This document shows positions 52,868 through 61,577 of a stretch of 64,000 bases of DNA, piece after piece; within the stretch, counting starts at the first letter, position 1; every line of letters begins with the position of its first letter. Origin of the DNA: Gemmatimonadaceae bacterium (GTDB lineage: Bacteria; Gemmatimonadota; Gemmatimonadetes; Gemmatimonadales; Gemmatimonadaceae); the NCBI GenBank assembly GCA_019186945.1, contig JABAQJ010000006.1, positions 124,001-188,000 on the forward strand, given 5' to 3'. The notes below the pieces were generated by a model. The model saw nothing but the letters and a program-made list of their open reading frames with translations, was not told the DNA's origin and did no database searches. Both the position numbers and the translations under genes were made by a program.

Positions 52868-54232
52868 ATGCCGTGGACAGTTTGCACATCCCTGGCTCGT
52901 GCGGTGACGCCATTCGCGTTCGCTGCCGCGGCGATCAGCCCGTGCCGATCGCAAGACCTAACGATCATGGCGCCTGCCGCGCCCGGTGGAGGCTGGGACC
53001 AGACTGCGCGCGTGATGCAGCAGGTGCTGCTTTCGACGGGACTCGCCGCCAGCGTGCAGGTGACGAATGCCCCCGGCGCAGCCGGCACGATCGGGCTAGC
53101 GCGTTTCGTGAACGCTGATGCCGGCAACGGGAACGCTCTCCTCGTGACCGGTTTGGTGATGGTCAGCGGGATCGCGTCCAACGCTACGCCGGTGACGCTC
53201 GTCGATGTCACACCAATCGCGCGACTCGCCGGCGAGTTCGAGGTCATCGTCGTCCCGGCCGGGTCGCCCTACAGATCGCTGGCGGACCTGATCGCCGCCT
53301 TCAAATCGGATCCGCGCGGCGTAGCATGGGGCGGCGGCTCCTCCGGCGGAACGGACGAGATCCTCGTACGACTTCTCGCCGATGCGACAGGAGTGCCGCG
53401 CAACGGAGTGAACTACGTCGCCTATTCCGGTGGTGGACAGGCGCTTGCCGCTGTCCTTGGCGCACACGTCACGGCGGCCGTGAGCGGCCTGGGCGAGTTC
53501 GCCGCGCAGCTGGAATCCGGCGAGCTTCGGGCGCTGGCGATCTCCGCGCCGACACGGATTGCCACGCCGGGAACGCCTCCTGACCATGGAATCGACAGGC
53601 CTGCCGGCGACATCGGTTCGAGCATCCCCACCTTTCGCGAGCAGGGAATAGACGTTGTCCTCATGAACTGGAGGGGCGTCGTGGCACCGCCGGGCATCTC
53701 CATACGTGAAAGGCAAGCCCTCGAAAGCCTGATCGAGCGCATGTCGTCCTCACAGGCGTGGAAGGATGCACTGGTGCGAAACGGCTGGACGGACCTCGGT
53801 CTTGCCGGAGAGCCATTCGCCAGATTCATCGCTGACGAGACCCGGCGTGTGGCTCCCCTGGTGACCGCCAGGGACACTTCTAGCCGCGACTGGTTTGAGC
53901 TGGCGGTACTGACCGGACTCGCGCTGTCGGTGGCCACGGCGATCCGGCAACGAGTCTCCCAACGGCGTTCGACCGCGCCGCGGCCGGTGACCCCACCGAT
54001 GAACGTCGTGGCGTTGCTGCTGACCGGGGCAGGCATGACAGTCGAAGCCGTGCTTCTCCGTCCTGCCGGCTTCGTGCTTGCCTCGGCCGCGATGTTCACT
54101 GTTACGGCGCGCGCATTCGGGAGCCGCACACTGCTGCGTGACGCGGTCGTTGGCATTCTCCTGGCTGCCGCAGTCGTCGTTGCGTTCACTCGCGGGCTCG
54201 GTCTCTCCCTCCCGGCAGGCCCCTTCGGTTGA
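52868..54232 (+). CDS. Fused tripartite tricarboxylate transporter TctC (binding protein)-TctB (membrane)
   Basis: A 454-residue protein joining two components normally encoded separately. After a signal-like start, residues ~30-335 are a Bug/TctC periplasmic binding domain (LTIMAPAAPGGGWDQTARVM; VTNAPGAAGTIGLARFVN; YVAYSGGGQALAAVLGAHV). Residues ~340-454 are four membrane helices ending AFTRGLGLSLPAGPFG, the TctB pattern. The ligand-binding domain is therefore tethered to the membrane. TctA follows with a one-base overlap. The family takes up citrate, tartrate and other carboxylates using the proton or sodium gradient. ATG 52868 was chosen; the longer frame has no signal. Confidence 0.85.
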   Translation: MPWTVCTSLARAVTPFAFAAAAISPCRSQDLTIMAPAAPGGGWDQTARVMQQVLLSTGLAASVQVTNAPGAAGTIGLARFVNADAGNGNALLVTGLVMVSGIASNATPVTLVDVTPIARLAGEFEVIVVPAGSPYRSLADLIAAFKSDPRGVAWGGGSSGGTDEILVRLLADATGVPRNGVNYVAYSGGGQALAAVLGAHVTAAVSGLGEFAAQLESGELRALAISAPTRIATPGTPPDHGIDRPAGDIGSSIPTFREQGIDVVLMNWRGVVAPPGISIRERQALESLIERMSSSQAWKDALVRNGWTDLGLAGEPFARFIADETRRVAPLVTARDTSSRDWFELAVLTGLALSVATAIRQRVSQRRSTAPRPVTPPMNVVALLLTGAGMTVEAVLLRPAGFVLASAAMFTVTARAFGSRTLLRDAVVGILLAAAVVVAFTRGLGLSLPAGPFG

Positions 54233-55752
54233 TGAACACCTTCGAGGCGCTCGCTGACGGGTTCCACGTCGCCCTAACACCCGGTCACATGGGCTGGAGT
54301 TTCGTCGGCGTACTCCTCGGCACGGCGGTTGGCGTGCTCCCAGGCATCGGACCGGCGCTCACCGTGTCGCTGCTGCTCCCAGTCACGTTCTCGCTCGAGC
54401 CCACGGCGGCATTCATCATGTTTGCGGGTATCTACTACGGAGCGATGTACGGCGGATCGACGACGTCCATTCTGCTGAACACACCGGGAGAGAGCGCTAC
54501 CATCGTGACCGCGATCGAAGGCCATCAGATGGCGAAAGCCGGGCGTGGTGGCGCGGCCCTGGCCACGGCCGCGATCGGCAGTTTCGTCGCTGGCAGCCTG
54601 GCAACTCTGGGATTGGCGTTTCTCGCGCCGCCGCTAGCCAAAGTCTCCCTGGCGCTCGGCCCGGCCGAGTACTTCGCACTGATCCTAATCGCGTTCGCAA
54701 CAGTCACGAGTGTCCTCGGGACGTCACGGGTGCGTGGCATGGTTAGTCTGATGCTTGGGTTGACGATGGGACTGGTGGGACTCGATCCGCGCGGCGGACA
54801 AGCTCGGCTCACGTTTGGCATCCCGTACCTGTTCGATGGACTTGACCCGGTCATTGTCGCCGTCGGTCTGTTTGCCGTTGGAGAGACCTTCTTCCTGGCG
54901 TCACGGGCAGGGCATGCTTCCGACGAGATGGTCCCACTGCGGGGGTCACTCTGGATGACGCGCGCCGAATGGGCGCGCAGTTGGAAGCCGTGGCTTCGGG
55001 GAGCGGCGCTCGGATTTCCTCTGGGCGCGCTACCAGCCGGGGGGTCCGAACTGCCGACCTTCCTCTCGTACGGTCTCGAGCGCCGACTTGCACGATACCC
55101 TCAGGAGTTCGGACGCGGCGCAATCGAGGGCGTGGCGGGGCCTGAGGCCGCCAACAACGCCGCCGCTGCCGGGACGCTGGTCCCACTTCTGACGCTCGGC
55201 CTGCCAACGTCTGCGACCGCCGCAATCCTGTTGGCAGCTTTCCAGCAATACGGCTTACGTCCGGGCCCTCTACTGTTTTCGCAGGCGCCGGAACTGGTGT
55301 GGGGTGTGATCGCCAGCCTGTTCATCGGTAACGCACTCTTGCTGGTGCTCAACCTGCCGCTGGCTGGACTCTGGATTCGCGTGCTCACCGTGCCACGACC
55401 GCTGTTGTACGGCGCGATTCTCGTCCTGGCGTCTGTCGGCGCGTACGCGGTACACGCGTCGTTGCTCGATCTCGTGCTGTTAGGCGCCATGGGCCTCATC
55501 GGCTTCGCGCTCCGTGTCGGCGATTTCCCGGTCGCGCCGGTGATAATCGGGTTGTTACTTGGGCCGATGGCGGAACAGCAATTCGTGCGGGCCGTTGCTG
55601 TCGCGTCCGACAGCTTCATGCAAGCGTTCGCGCGACCGGTTTCGGCAACGCTTCTAGCAGGCGCAGTCTTGTTGATGGTGTGGCCCTTACTGACCGCCGG
55701 AATGGGGCGCATGGCGAAACGCTCGCCCGCAGTCCGCCGCCAAGCGGAGTGA
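54232..55752 (+). CDS. Tripartite tricarboxylate transporter large permease TctA
   Basis: A 506-residue integral membrane protein with about 11-12 helices. GTAVGVLPGIGPALTVSLLL and the motif YGGSTTSILLNTPGES are the TctA signatures (repeated half-motif AAAGTLVPLLTLGLPTSATA). TctA is the transport channel of the system; the fused TctC-TctB upstream supplies binding and small-subunit functions. The ATG shares its A with the preceding TGA, so translation is coupled. No downstream carboxylate enzyme is adjacent; the tartrate/D-malate dehydrogenase is about 19 kb away. Confidence 0.93.
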   Translation: MNTFEALADGFHVALTPGHMGWSFVGVLLGTAVGVLPGIGPALTVSLLLPVTFSLEPTAAFIMFAGIYYGAMYGGSTTSILLNTPGESATIVTAIEGHQMAKAGRGGAALATAAIGSFVAGSLATLGLAFLAPPLAKVSLALGPAEYFALILIAFATVTSVLGTSRVRGMVSLMLGLTMGLVGLDPRGGQARLTFGIPYLFDGLDPVIVAVGLFAVGETFFLASRAGHASDEMVPLRGSLWMTRAEWARSWKPWLRGAALGFPLGALPAGGSELPTFLSYGLERRLARYPQEFGRGAIEGVAGPEAANNAAAAGTLVPLLTLGLPTSATAAILLAAFQQYGLRPGPLLFSQAPELVWGVIASLFIGNALLLVLNLPLAGLWIRVLTVPRPLLYGAILVLASVGAYAVHASLLDLVLLGAMGLIGFALRVGDFPVAPVIIGLLLGPMAEQQFVRAVAVASDSFMQAFARPVSATLLAGAVLLMVWPLLTAGMGRMAKRSPAVRRQAE

Positions 55753-55849
55753 GCGCTGCCGTGCTGAGTGAGCGGGCAGTCGGCTGCTGCCCCGTGACGT
55801 TCGCTGTACCAGCCGGTTCGAGGTACCGATACGGGGGGTCCGCGTCCGG

Positions 55850-56269
55850 CTACTGTCTCTCGAGCGCCGCGAGTACCCGCGTGAGACGCGTCTTCACGTC
55901 TTCGGCGATCGGTCGAACGCGATCGTTGCCCGTAAGGTCGAGCGCTGCCACGGGATCCATGGCAGACACCACGCTCGTGCCGGACTCATCGCCAGCGTAG
56001 ATCACCACATTGCACGGGAGCAGGAGGCCGATATCCAGTTCTTCGGAGAGCGCGCGATGCGCGAGCGGCGGATTGCAGGCGCCGAGGATGATGTAGGGCC
56101 GAAATGCCACACCGAGCTTCTTGTCGAGTGTGGCGGCGACATCGATTTCTGTGAGGACACCGAACCCTTCTTTCGCCAATTCTTCGCGCGTGCGCTGCAC
56201 CGCGATCTCGTAGCGCAGCGGGACGGTCGTACCGATCCCGTAAGCTGTCGTCTGCTGTACCATCGTCAT
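55850..56269 (-). CDS. DUF302 family protein
   Basis: A 139-residue cytoplasmic protein. VQRTREELAKEGFGVLTEID, then GVAFRPYIILGACNPPLAHR and IGLLLPCNVVIYA are the DUF302 blocks, with the conserved Cys in GACNPPLA and in LLPCN. Members are small alpha/beta proteins of uncertain role, sometimes near redox or metal genes. It stands alone between tctA (converging, 97-base gap) and the PQQ dehydrogenase (194-base gap). Confidence 0.88.
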   Translation of the reverse strand: MTMVQQTTAYGIGTTVPLRYEIAVQRTREELAKEGFGVLTEIDVAATLDKKLGVAFRPYIILGACNPPLAHRALSEELDIGLLLPCNVVIYAGDESGTSVVSAMDPVAALDLTGNDRVRPIAEDVKTRLTRVLAALERQ

Positions 56270-56463
56270 GTCCTCCGTATTCGCGGCTGTGTCGCGTGAT
56301 GAAGTGCGAGCGGGCGCGTTCGTCCGTATCCCGGCCTGTCTCTGCGTCGGGAGGGAAGGTAGGAGACTAGCGTTCCGGACACGTCGGCCGAATGCCGCAT
56401 GGAGCGTCAGGCGGGTGCCCTATAGTTCACCGAACGGCGCGGCGGTTCACCGGGGTGTCGATG

Positions 56464-58422
56464 TCAGGGTTGGCGTGCCACGTCGGGCAGCGCGAAGGCA
56501 ACGATCGCATCCGCTTCACCGAAAAGCTCTCCGCCGCCGGCGGCGACCACCACGTACTGGCGCCCTTTGAACTCGTAGGTCATGGGAGTTGCGCGGGCAC
56601 CGGCGGGGAGCGTTACCGACCATAGTTCCCGTCCATTCGCAATGTCGAAAGCCCGAAATCCGCGATCGAGTGTGGCTCCAATGAAAACCAGGCCGCCCCC
56701 AGTGACGATCGGGCCCCCCAGATTCGGAGAACCCAACGACGAGGAGCGCGAAGTGCCGTCGCGACCTCGGAGTGCGCCGAGCGGCACATTCCAGAGGATA
56801 CCACCCGTGTTGAGGCTGACGGCGACCAATGCGCCGAAGGGCGGCTTGGTGCAGGGCAAGCCGCTCGGCGACATGAAGAGACGGCGGCGCATGACGTAGG
56901 GCGTCTGTTGCATCGGCGTGTACTGATAGCCCCACCGCTCGGATTCCCGTCTCGCCTCCACGCGATCGTACTGCGCATTCGGGATCAGTTGGACGATCGC
57001 GGCAAGTCGATTGACCGGAACGATCGCGACGCCAAGAGCCTCGTCGACCGCAACTCCTCCCCAATGAGCTCCACCGATGTTGCTGGGAACGACGAGTGTG
57101 CCACGCCTGCTTGGCGGCGTGAAGATTCCTTCGTTGCGTAGCGTTCGGAACTGCGCCAGGCATGCTTCGCGGTCGGCAGGTTCGGCGCCCCAGATGTCGG
57201 ACTCGGCGATCCGGTGAGGAACCAGCGGTGGCGTCACCGAGGTGAATGGTTGTGTGGGCCACGCTGCCTCGCCTGGAAGGTCGCTCGCGGGCACGGGTCG
57301 TTCTTCGATTGGGAAGACAGGCTCCCCGGTTTCTCGATGGAGGACATACATCATCCCTGTCTTGGTCGTCTGGATGAGTGCTGGGATCTGGCGTCCGTCG
57401 CGCATCAGCGTCACCAGTGCCGGTGGAGACGCGTTATCGAAGTCCCACAGGTCGTGGTGCACCGTCTGGAAGTGCCACACGAGTTCGCCATTGGAGGCGC
57501 GCAGGGCAACGACGGAGTTTGCGTAACGATTCGACCCCTTGCGGAGGCCGCCAAAGTAGTCGGGTGCCGCGCTCGAAGTCGGAACGAAGATCAGATCGCG
57601 ATCCGGGTCTGCGACGAGCACGCTCCAGGCATTGGCCGCGCCCGTGCGGGACGCCGACCCTTCCGCCCATGTTCCGTATGCGGGATCGGCCGGATCCTGC
57701 GGGATGGGATCCCAGGTCCATCGGAGGCGACCGGTTTGCGCGTCGAAGGCCCGTAGCTCGCCACTGGCCGGCGCGGGCCGGTTGTTGTCCGCGATCGCCG
57801 ATCCTACGACGACGAGGTTGCCGACGATCAGCGGCGGAGACGTCTGCTCGTAGGCCTGAAACTCGAATGGCGCGATTCGGAGACCGATGCGGAGGTCGAT
57901 CGTCCCACCGGACCCGAAATCCTCGCAGGGCGTTCCCGTTCGCGCGTCCAGCGCGATCAGTCGAGCGTCGATTGTGGCAATGTAGATCCGCCGCGCGCAC
58001 GCGGCGCCGGTCGCAGCGGATGGATCGCGCCAAGTGGAGACGCCACGATTCGTGAAATCGCCGAAGCCGGCGTTGACGTTGACCTCGGGATCGAATCGCC
58101 AGCGCTCCGTTCCCGTCTCGGGATCGAGCGCGATCACCCGACCGAAAGGCGTGCTGATGTAGAGCGTGCCGTCGACAAAGAGCGGCGTTGTCTCCAGAGC
58201 CGGCCGGCCGCGGTTGGGGAGCTTGGCTGCTTCGCCACTTCGGAACGTCCACGCGACCTCGAGACGATCCACGTTGTCGCGTGCGATCTGCCGGAGAGGC
58301 GAGTAGCGCGTGCCTTGAGCATCGCGACCATACACGGCCCATTCCGAGGGCGCTTGCCGCTGTGCCAGTACTGGCTTCGCGACGAACGTGCCGGCACCGA
58401 TGAAGAGGAGAAGCGTTCGCAT
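56464..58422 (-). CDS. PQQ-dependent periplasmic dehydrogenase
   Basis: A 652-residue exported quinoprotein (signal residues ~1-20, ending VLAQ). It has the eight-bladed propeller pattern of PQQ alcohol/glucose dehydrogenases: WAVYGRDAQGTRYSPL, IALDPETGTERWRFDP, VWHFQTVHHDLWDFDNASPP, NIGGAHWGGVAVDEALGVAI, VSLNTGGILWNVPLG and GGPIVTGGGLVFIGAT. It lacks the C-terminal cytochrome c domain and the N-terminal membrane helices of GcdA, so it is a soluble form that needs a separate electron acceptor. The substrate could be glucose, quinate or an alcohol. PQQ synthesis genes are not in the window. ATG 58422 was chosen by the signal peptide. Confidence 0.9.
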   Translation of the reverse strand: MRTLLLFIGAGTFVAKPVLAQRQAPSEWAVYGRDAQGTRYSPLRQIARDNVDRLEVAWTFRSGEAAKLPNRGRPALETTPLFVDGTLYISTPFGRVIALDPETGTERWRFDPEVNVNAGFGDFTNRGVSTWRDPSAATGAACARRIYIATIDARLIALDARTGTPCEDFGSGGTIDLRIGLRIAPFEFQAYEQTSPPLIVGNLVVVGSAIADNNRPAPASGELRAFDAQTGRLRWTWDPIPQDPADPAYGTWAEGSASRTGAANAWSVLVADPDRDLIFVPTSSAAPDYFGGLRKGSNRYANSVVALRASNGELVWHFQTVHHDLWDFDNASPPALVTLMRDGRQIPALIQTTKTGMMYVLHRETGEPVFPIEERPVPASDLPGEAAWPTQPFTSVTPPLVPHRIAESDIWGAEPADREACLAQFRTLRNEGIFTPPSRRGTLVVPSNIGGAHWGGVAVDEALGVAIVPVNRLAAIVQLIPNAQYDRVEARRESERWGYQYTPMQQTPYVMRRRLFMSPSGLPCTKPPFGALVAVSLNTGGILWNVPLGALRGRDGTSRSSSLGSPNLGGPIVTGGGLVFIGATLDRGFRAFDIANGRELWSVTLPAGARATPMTYEFKGRQYVVVAAGGGELFGEADAIVAFALPDVARQP

Positions 58423-58876
58423 GTGTTGCCTCGTCCGATATTCCCGCTGCCAGCACAACGGCAGAGGCACTGTCCGGTTTCAGCGGTGACCAAGTCTGTC
58501 GGGCGCAGGCGTGGAGGCGTGCGGTCCGTGCCGGATTGGGATGGTCAACCGGGCAGGTGACCTACCGATGTCGGCTCTGACGGGGACGCCGGGCCAGCCG
58601 GCCGCGTCGACGGCCGTCGTTTGGGCTGACGGCGTGGTCCACGTGTTTTCCCGCGGATCCGCCGGGTGCGCTGCCCTGCCAATCAACCCGAACAACAACC
58701 GAAGTCGATGCGGAAGGAATGGCGTGGACTTCGGCGTTACGGTTGAGCGGCTGCGATTCATGCAAGTATTGCAAGAACAACAACTTAGCAATAATCAACC
58801 CGGTTGATTTCCGGTATTCCGGCGGCTACTTTGGATGGTTGCCAGCTGGCCGGTTTCTCGAGCCCCGACTCACGTC
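58423..58876 (+). other. Divergent intergenic region between the PQQ dehydrogenase and gyrA
   Basis: 454 bases without a supported gene. The part near gyrA (58741-58832) is A+T-rich and carries two short palindromes: TGCAA-GTA-TTGCA (58761-58773) and AATCAACC-C-GGTTGATT (58793-58809). Both may be regulatory. Confidence 0.5.
58804..58832 (+). promoter_or_regulatory. Candidate gyrA promoter
   Basis: TTGATT (58804-58809), a 17-base spacer and TACTTT (58827-58832) lie 45 bases before the gyrA ATG. The -35 hexamer overlaps the right arm of the 58793-58809 palindrome, where a repressor or activator could act. Match to consensus is partial (4/6 and 3/6). Confidence 0.35.
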
Positions 58877-61423
58877 ATGACCGCACCCAACCAGCGCGAG
58901 CGTATCCTGCCGCGCCTGATCGATGAAGAGATCAAGGAGTCCTTCATCAACTACTCGATGAGCGTGATCGTCTCGCGAGCGCTCCCGGATGTGCGAGACG
59001 GACTCAAGCCAGTGCATCGGCGGATCCTGTACGCGATGAACGAGCTCGGCCTGGTGCCGGGGCGGCCCTACAAGAAGTCGGCGACGGTAGTTGGCGATGT
59101 GTTAGGCAAGTATCACCCGCACGGCGACATGTCGGTCTACGACGCGCTGGTGCGCATGGTGCAGGACTTTTCGCTCCGCTACACGCTGGTTGACGGTCAG
59201 GGGAATTACGGATCGGTGGATGGTGACCGGGCCGCGGCCTATCGCTACACGGAAGCGCGTCTGACGCCGATTGCGATGGAGATGCTGGCTGATATCGACA
59301 AGGACACTGTCGATTTCGCGCCGAACTTCGACGATCGTCTGACCGAGCCGCGCGTACTGCCATCGGGTGTGCCGAACCTTCTCGTGAACGGTTCAGCTGG
59401 CATCGCCGTCGGCATGGCGACCAACATCCCACCGCATAACCTGCGGGAGGTCGTGAGCGCGACGATCGCGTTGGTGGAAAACCCGGAGATCTCGATCGCG
59501 GAACTGCGGAAGCTGGTGAAGGGTCCGGACTTTCCGACCGGGGGATTCATCTACGGGCGGGAGGGAATAAGGGACTATCAGGAGACGGGGCGCGGGAAAG
59601 TCGTCATGCGCGCGCGCGCAGTGATCGAGGAGAAGGAGTCGAGCGGGCGTTCGCAGATCGTGGTAACCGAACTGCCGTACCAGGTGAACAAGGCCACGCT
59701 GGTGCAGAACATCGCCGAGCTGGTGCGGGACAAGAAGCTCGAAGGAATCAGCGACTTGCGGGACGAATCCGATCGCGACGGCATGCGAGTCGTGATCGAG
59801 CTGAAGCGCGACGCGATTCCCCGCGTGGTCCTGAATCAGCTCTATAAGCACACGACGATGCAGTCGTCGTTCGGCGTGATCATGCTGGCTCTGGTGCCGG
59901 ACCCGAAGACGCGCCAGCTGGTTCCGCGCGTAATGGGGTTGAAGGAAACGCTCGAGCACTACATTCAGCACCGGCACGAGGTGATCGTCCGGCGCACGCA
60001 GTACGACTTGACGAAGGCGCAGGACCGCGAGCACATCCTGGAAGGGCTCAAGATCGCAGTCGACAACATCGACGATGTGATAAGGATCATTCGCAAGTCG
60101 GAAGACACGCCAGTAGCCAGCGCGCAGTTGCAACGCCGCTTCAAGCTGACGGAAAGGCAGGCCGATGCCATCCTCAACATGCGGCTGGCGAAGCTGACGG
60201 GGCTGGAGATCGAGAAGCTGGAGGAGGAACTGGCGGAAGTCCGCGCCATCATCGGGGAACTCAAGGCGCTTCTCGCATCCAGGGAGCTGCGGTCGAAACT
60301 CCTCACGGACGAACTGCAGCAGATCCAGGCAAAGTTCGGGGATGCGCGGCGGACGGAGATCACCAGCGACGAAGGGGAGTTCTCGATCGAGGACTTGATC
60401 GCCGAGGAGGACATGGTGGTAACCGTTTCGCACTCGGGGTACATCAAGCGCACGTCGGTGACGACTTACCGCCGGCAGCGCCGAGGCGGCAAGGGGCTCA
60501 CCGGTGCCGAATTGCGCGACGAAGATTTCCTCGAGCGACTCTACGTCGGGTCGACGCACGACTACATCATGGTGTTCACCAACGACGGGCGGTGCTACTG
60601 GCTCAAGGTCTACGAGATTCCGCAGGCCGGACGCGCGACAAAAGGGAAGCCGATCGTGAACCTGATCAACGTGTCAGCGGATACCAAGATCCGGGCGATG
60701 GTTTTCGTGCGAGAGTTCAAGGACGACGAGTTTCTGCTCTTCTGCACGCGCAACGGGACGGTGAAGAAGACCCGGCTTTCCGAGTATTCGAACGTTCGCG
60801 CGACGGGGATCAAGGCGATCAAGATCGACGACGGTGACGAACTGATCGATGTACAGGTGACGCACGGGACCAATGACATCGTGCTGGCCACGCAGCACGG
60901 GAAGTCGGTGCGGTTCCACGAGAGCGACGTTCGCGAAACGGGCCGTGATACGACGGGCGTGAAAGGGATCGAGCTGGCGGACGACGATCATCTGATCAGC
61001 ATGGTGGTCGTGAAGCGGGAGGCGACGCTTCTCGTGGTTACGGAGAAGGGACTTGGCAAGTGCACGCACATCGACGAGTACCGCGTGCAGAGGCGGGGCG
61101 GGAAAGGCATCATTACGCTTAACCGCACGGACAAGACCGGGAACGTGGTGGCGCTGATGGAGGTGCTGGCCGAGGACGAGATCATGCTGATCACGAAGAG
61201 CGGCATGATCATCCGTTCGCCGGTGAATCAGGTTCGGGTGGCGGGTCGGAACACGCAGGGGGTGAAGCTGGTGAACCTCGATGTGGGAGACAGCGTCACG
61301 GCTGTTGCTCGCGTTATCGCCGAGGACGATAAGGAGAACGGCGGTGATGGTGGCGACACTGGAACCGATGGTGGGGACGCCGGGGCGAGCGAAGGGGCCG
61401 ATCCGGCGCTGCATCTCGAGTAG
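58877..61423 (+). CDS. gyrA: DNA gyrase subunit A
   Basis: An 848-residue type II topoisomerase subunit. The N-terminal breakage domain has [19 protein letters not shown]-like [36 protein letters not shown] and catalytic Tyr124 in [12 protein letters not shown]. The C-terminal propeller includes the GyrA box QRRGGKG ([13 protein letters not shown]), which marks it as GyrA rather than ParC; a related QRRGGKG recurs near the end. It negatively supercoils DNA with GyrB. The quinolone-pocket position equal to E. coli Ser83 is Met85; Asp87 is kept as Asp89. A Gly/Asp-rich acidic tail ends the protein. gyrB is not in the window. Confidence 0.97.
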   Translation: MTAPNQRERILPRLIDEEIKESFINYSMSVIVSRALPDVRDGLKPVHRRILYAMNELGLVPGRPYKKSATVVGDVLGKYHPHGDMSVYDALVRMVQDFSLRYTLVDGQGNYGSVDGDRAAAYRYTEARLTPIAMEMLADIDKDTVDFAPNFDDRLTEPRVLPSGVPNLLVNGSAGIAVGMATNIPPHNLREVVSATIALVENPEISIAELRKLVKGPDFPTGGFIYGREGIRDYQETGRGKVVMRARAVIEEKESSGRSQIVVTELPYQVNKATLVQNIAELVRDKKLEGISDLRDESDRDGMRVVIELKRDAIPRVVLNQLYKHTTMQSSFGVIMLALVPDPKTRQLVPRVMGLKETLEHYIQHRHEVIVRRTQYDLTKAQDREHILEGLKIAVDNIDDVIRIIRKSEDTPVASAQLQRRFKLTERQADAILNMRLAKLTGLEIEKLEEELAEVRAIIGELKALLASRELRSKLLTDELQQIQAKFGDARRTEITSDEGEFSIEDLIAEEDMVVTVSHSGYIKRTSVTTYRRQRRGGKGLTGAELRDEDFLERLYVGSTHDYIMVFTNDGRCYWLKVYEIPQAGRATKGKPIVNLINVSADTKIRAMVFVREFKDDEFLLFCTRNGTVKKTRLSEYSNVRATGIKAIKIDDGDELIDVQVTHGTNDIVLATQHGKSVRFHESDVRETGRDTTGVKGIELADDDHLISMVVVKREATLLVVTEKGLGKCTHIDEYRVQRRGGKGIITLNRTDKTGNVVALMEVLAEDEIMLITKSGMIIRSPVNQVRVAGRNTQGVKLVNLDVGDSVTAVARVIAEDDKENGGDGGDTGTDGGDAGASEGADPALHLE

Positions 61424-61433
61424 GCAATCGGAG

Positions 61434-61512
61434 CAAATCGGGGTCAGACTCCAATTCCTCCAATCCCTCTGGACCAGAGCGATTGGAGGAATTGGAGTCT
61501 GACCCCGATTTG
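61434..61512. repeat. 79-base near-perfect palindrome after gyrA
   Basis: Arms 61434-61465 and 61481-61512 are perfect 32-base complements containing GGGGTCAGACTCCAATTCC. The central 15 bases continue the pairing with a 6-bp inner stem (61467-61472 with 61474-61479) after a single C-C mismatch. It lies 10 bases after the gyrA stop. Its core resembles the widespread REP-like, transposase-associated palindromes that often carry GGGGTCAGA. It may also terminate gyrA transcription. Confidence 0.85.
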
Positions 61513-61577
61513 TCGGCTAGCCGAGTGTCGTCGGGCGCCCTATTGTCCAAGGCAACGGAATCCATTCGGAGGATGAG

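Noticed and set aside
55811-55830. GGTTCGAGG resembling a tRNA T-loop
   Set aside because: No acceptor stem, anticodon arm or matching 3' end surrounds it.
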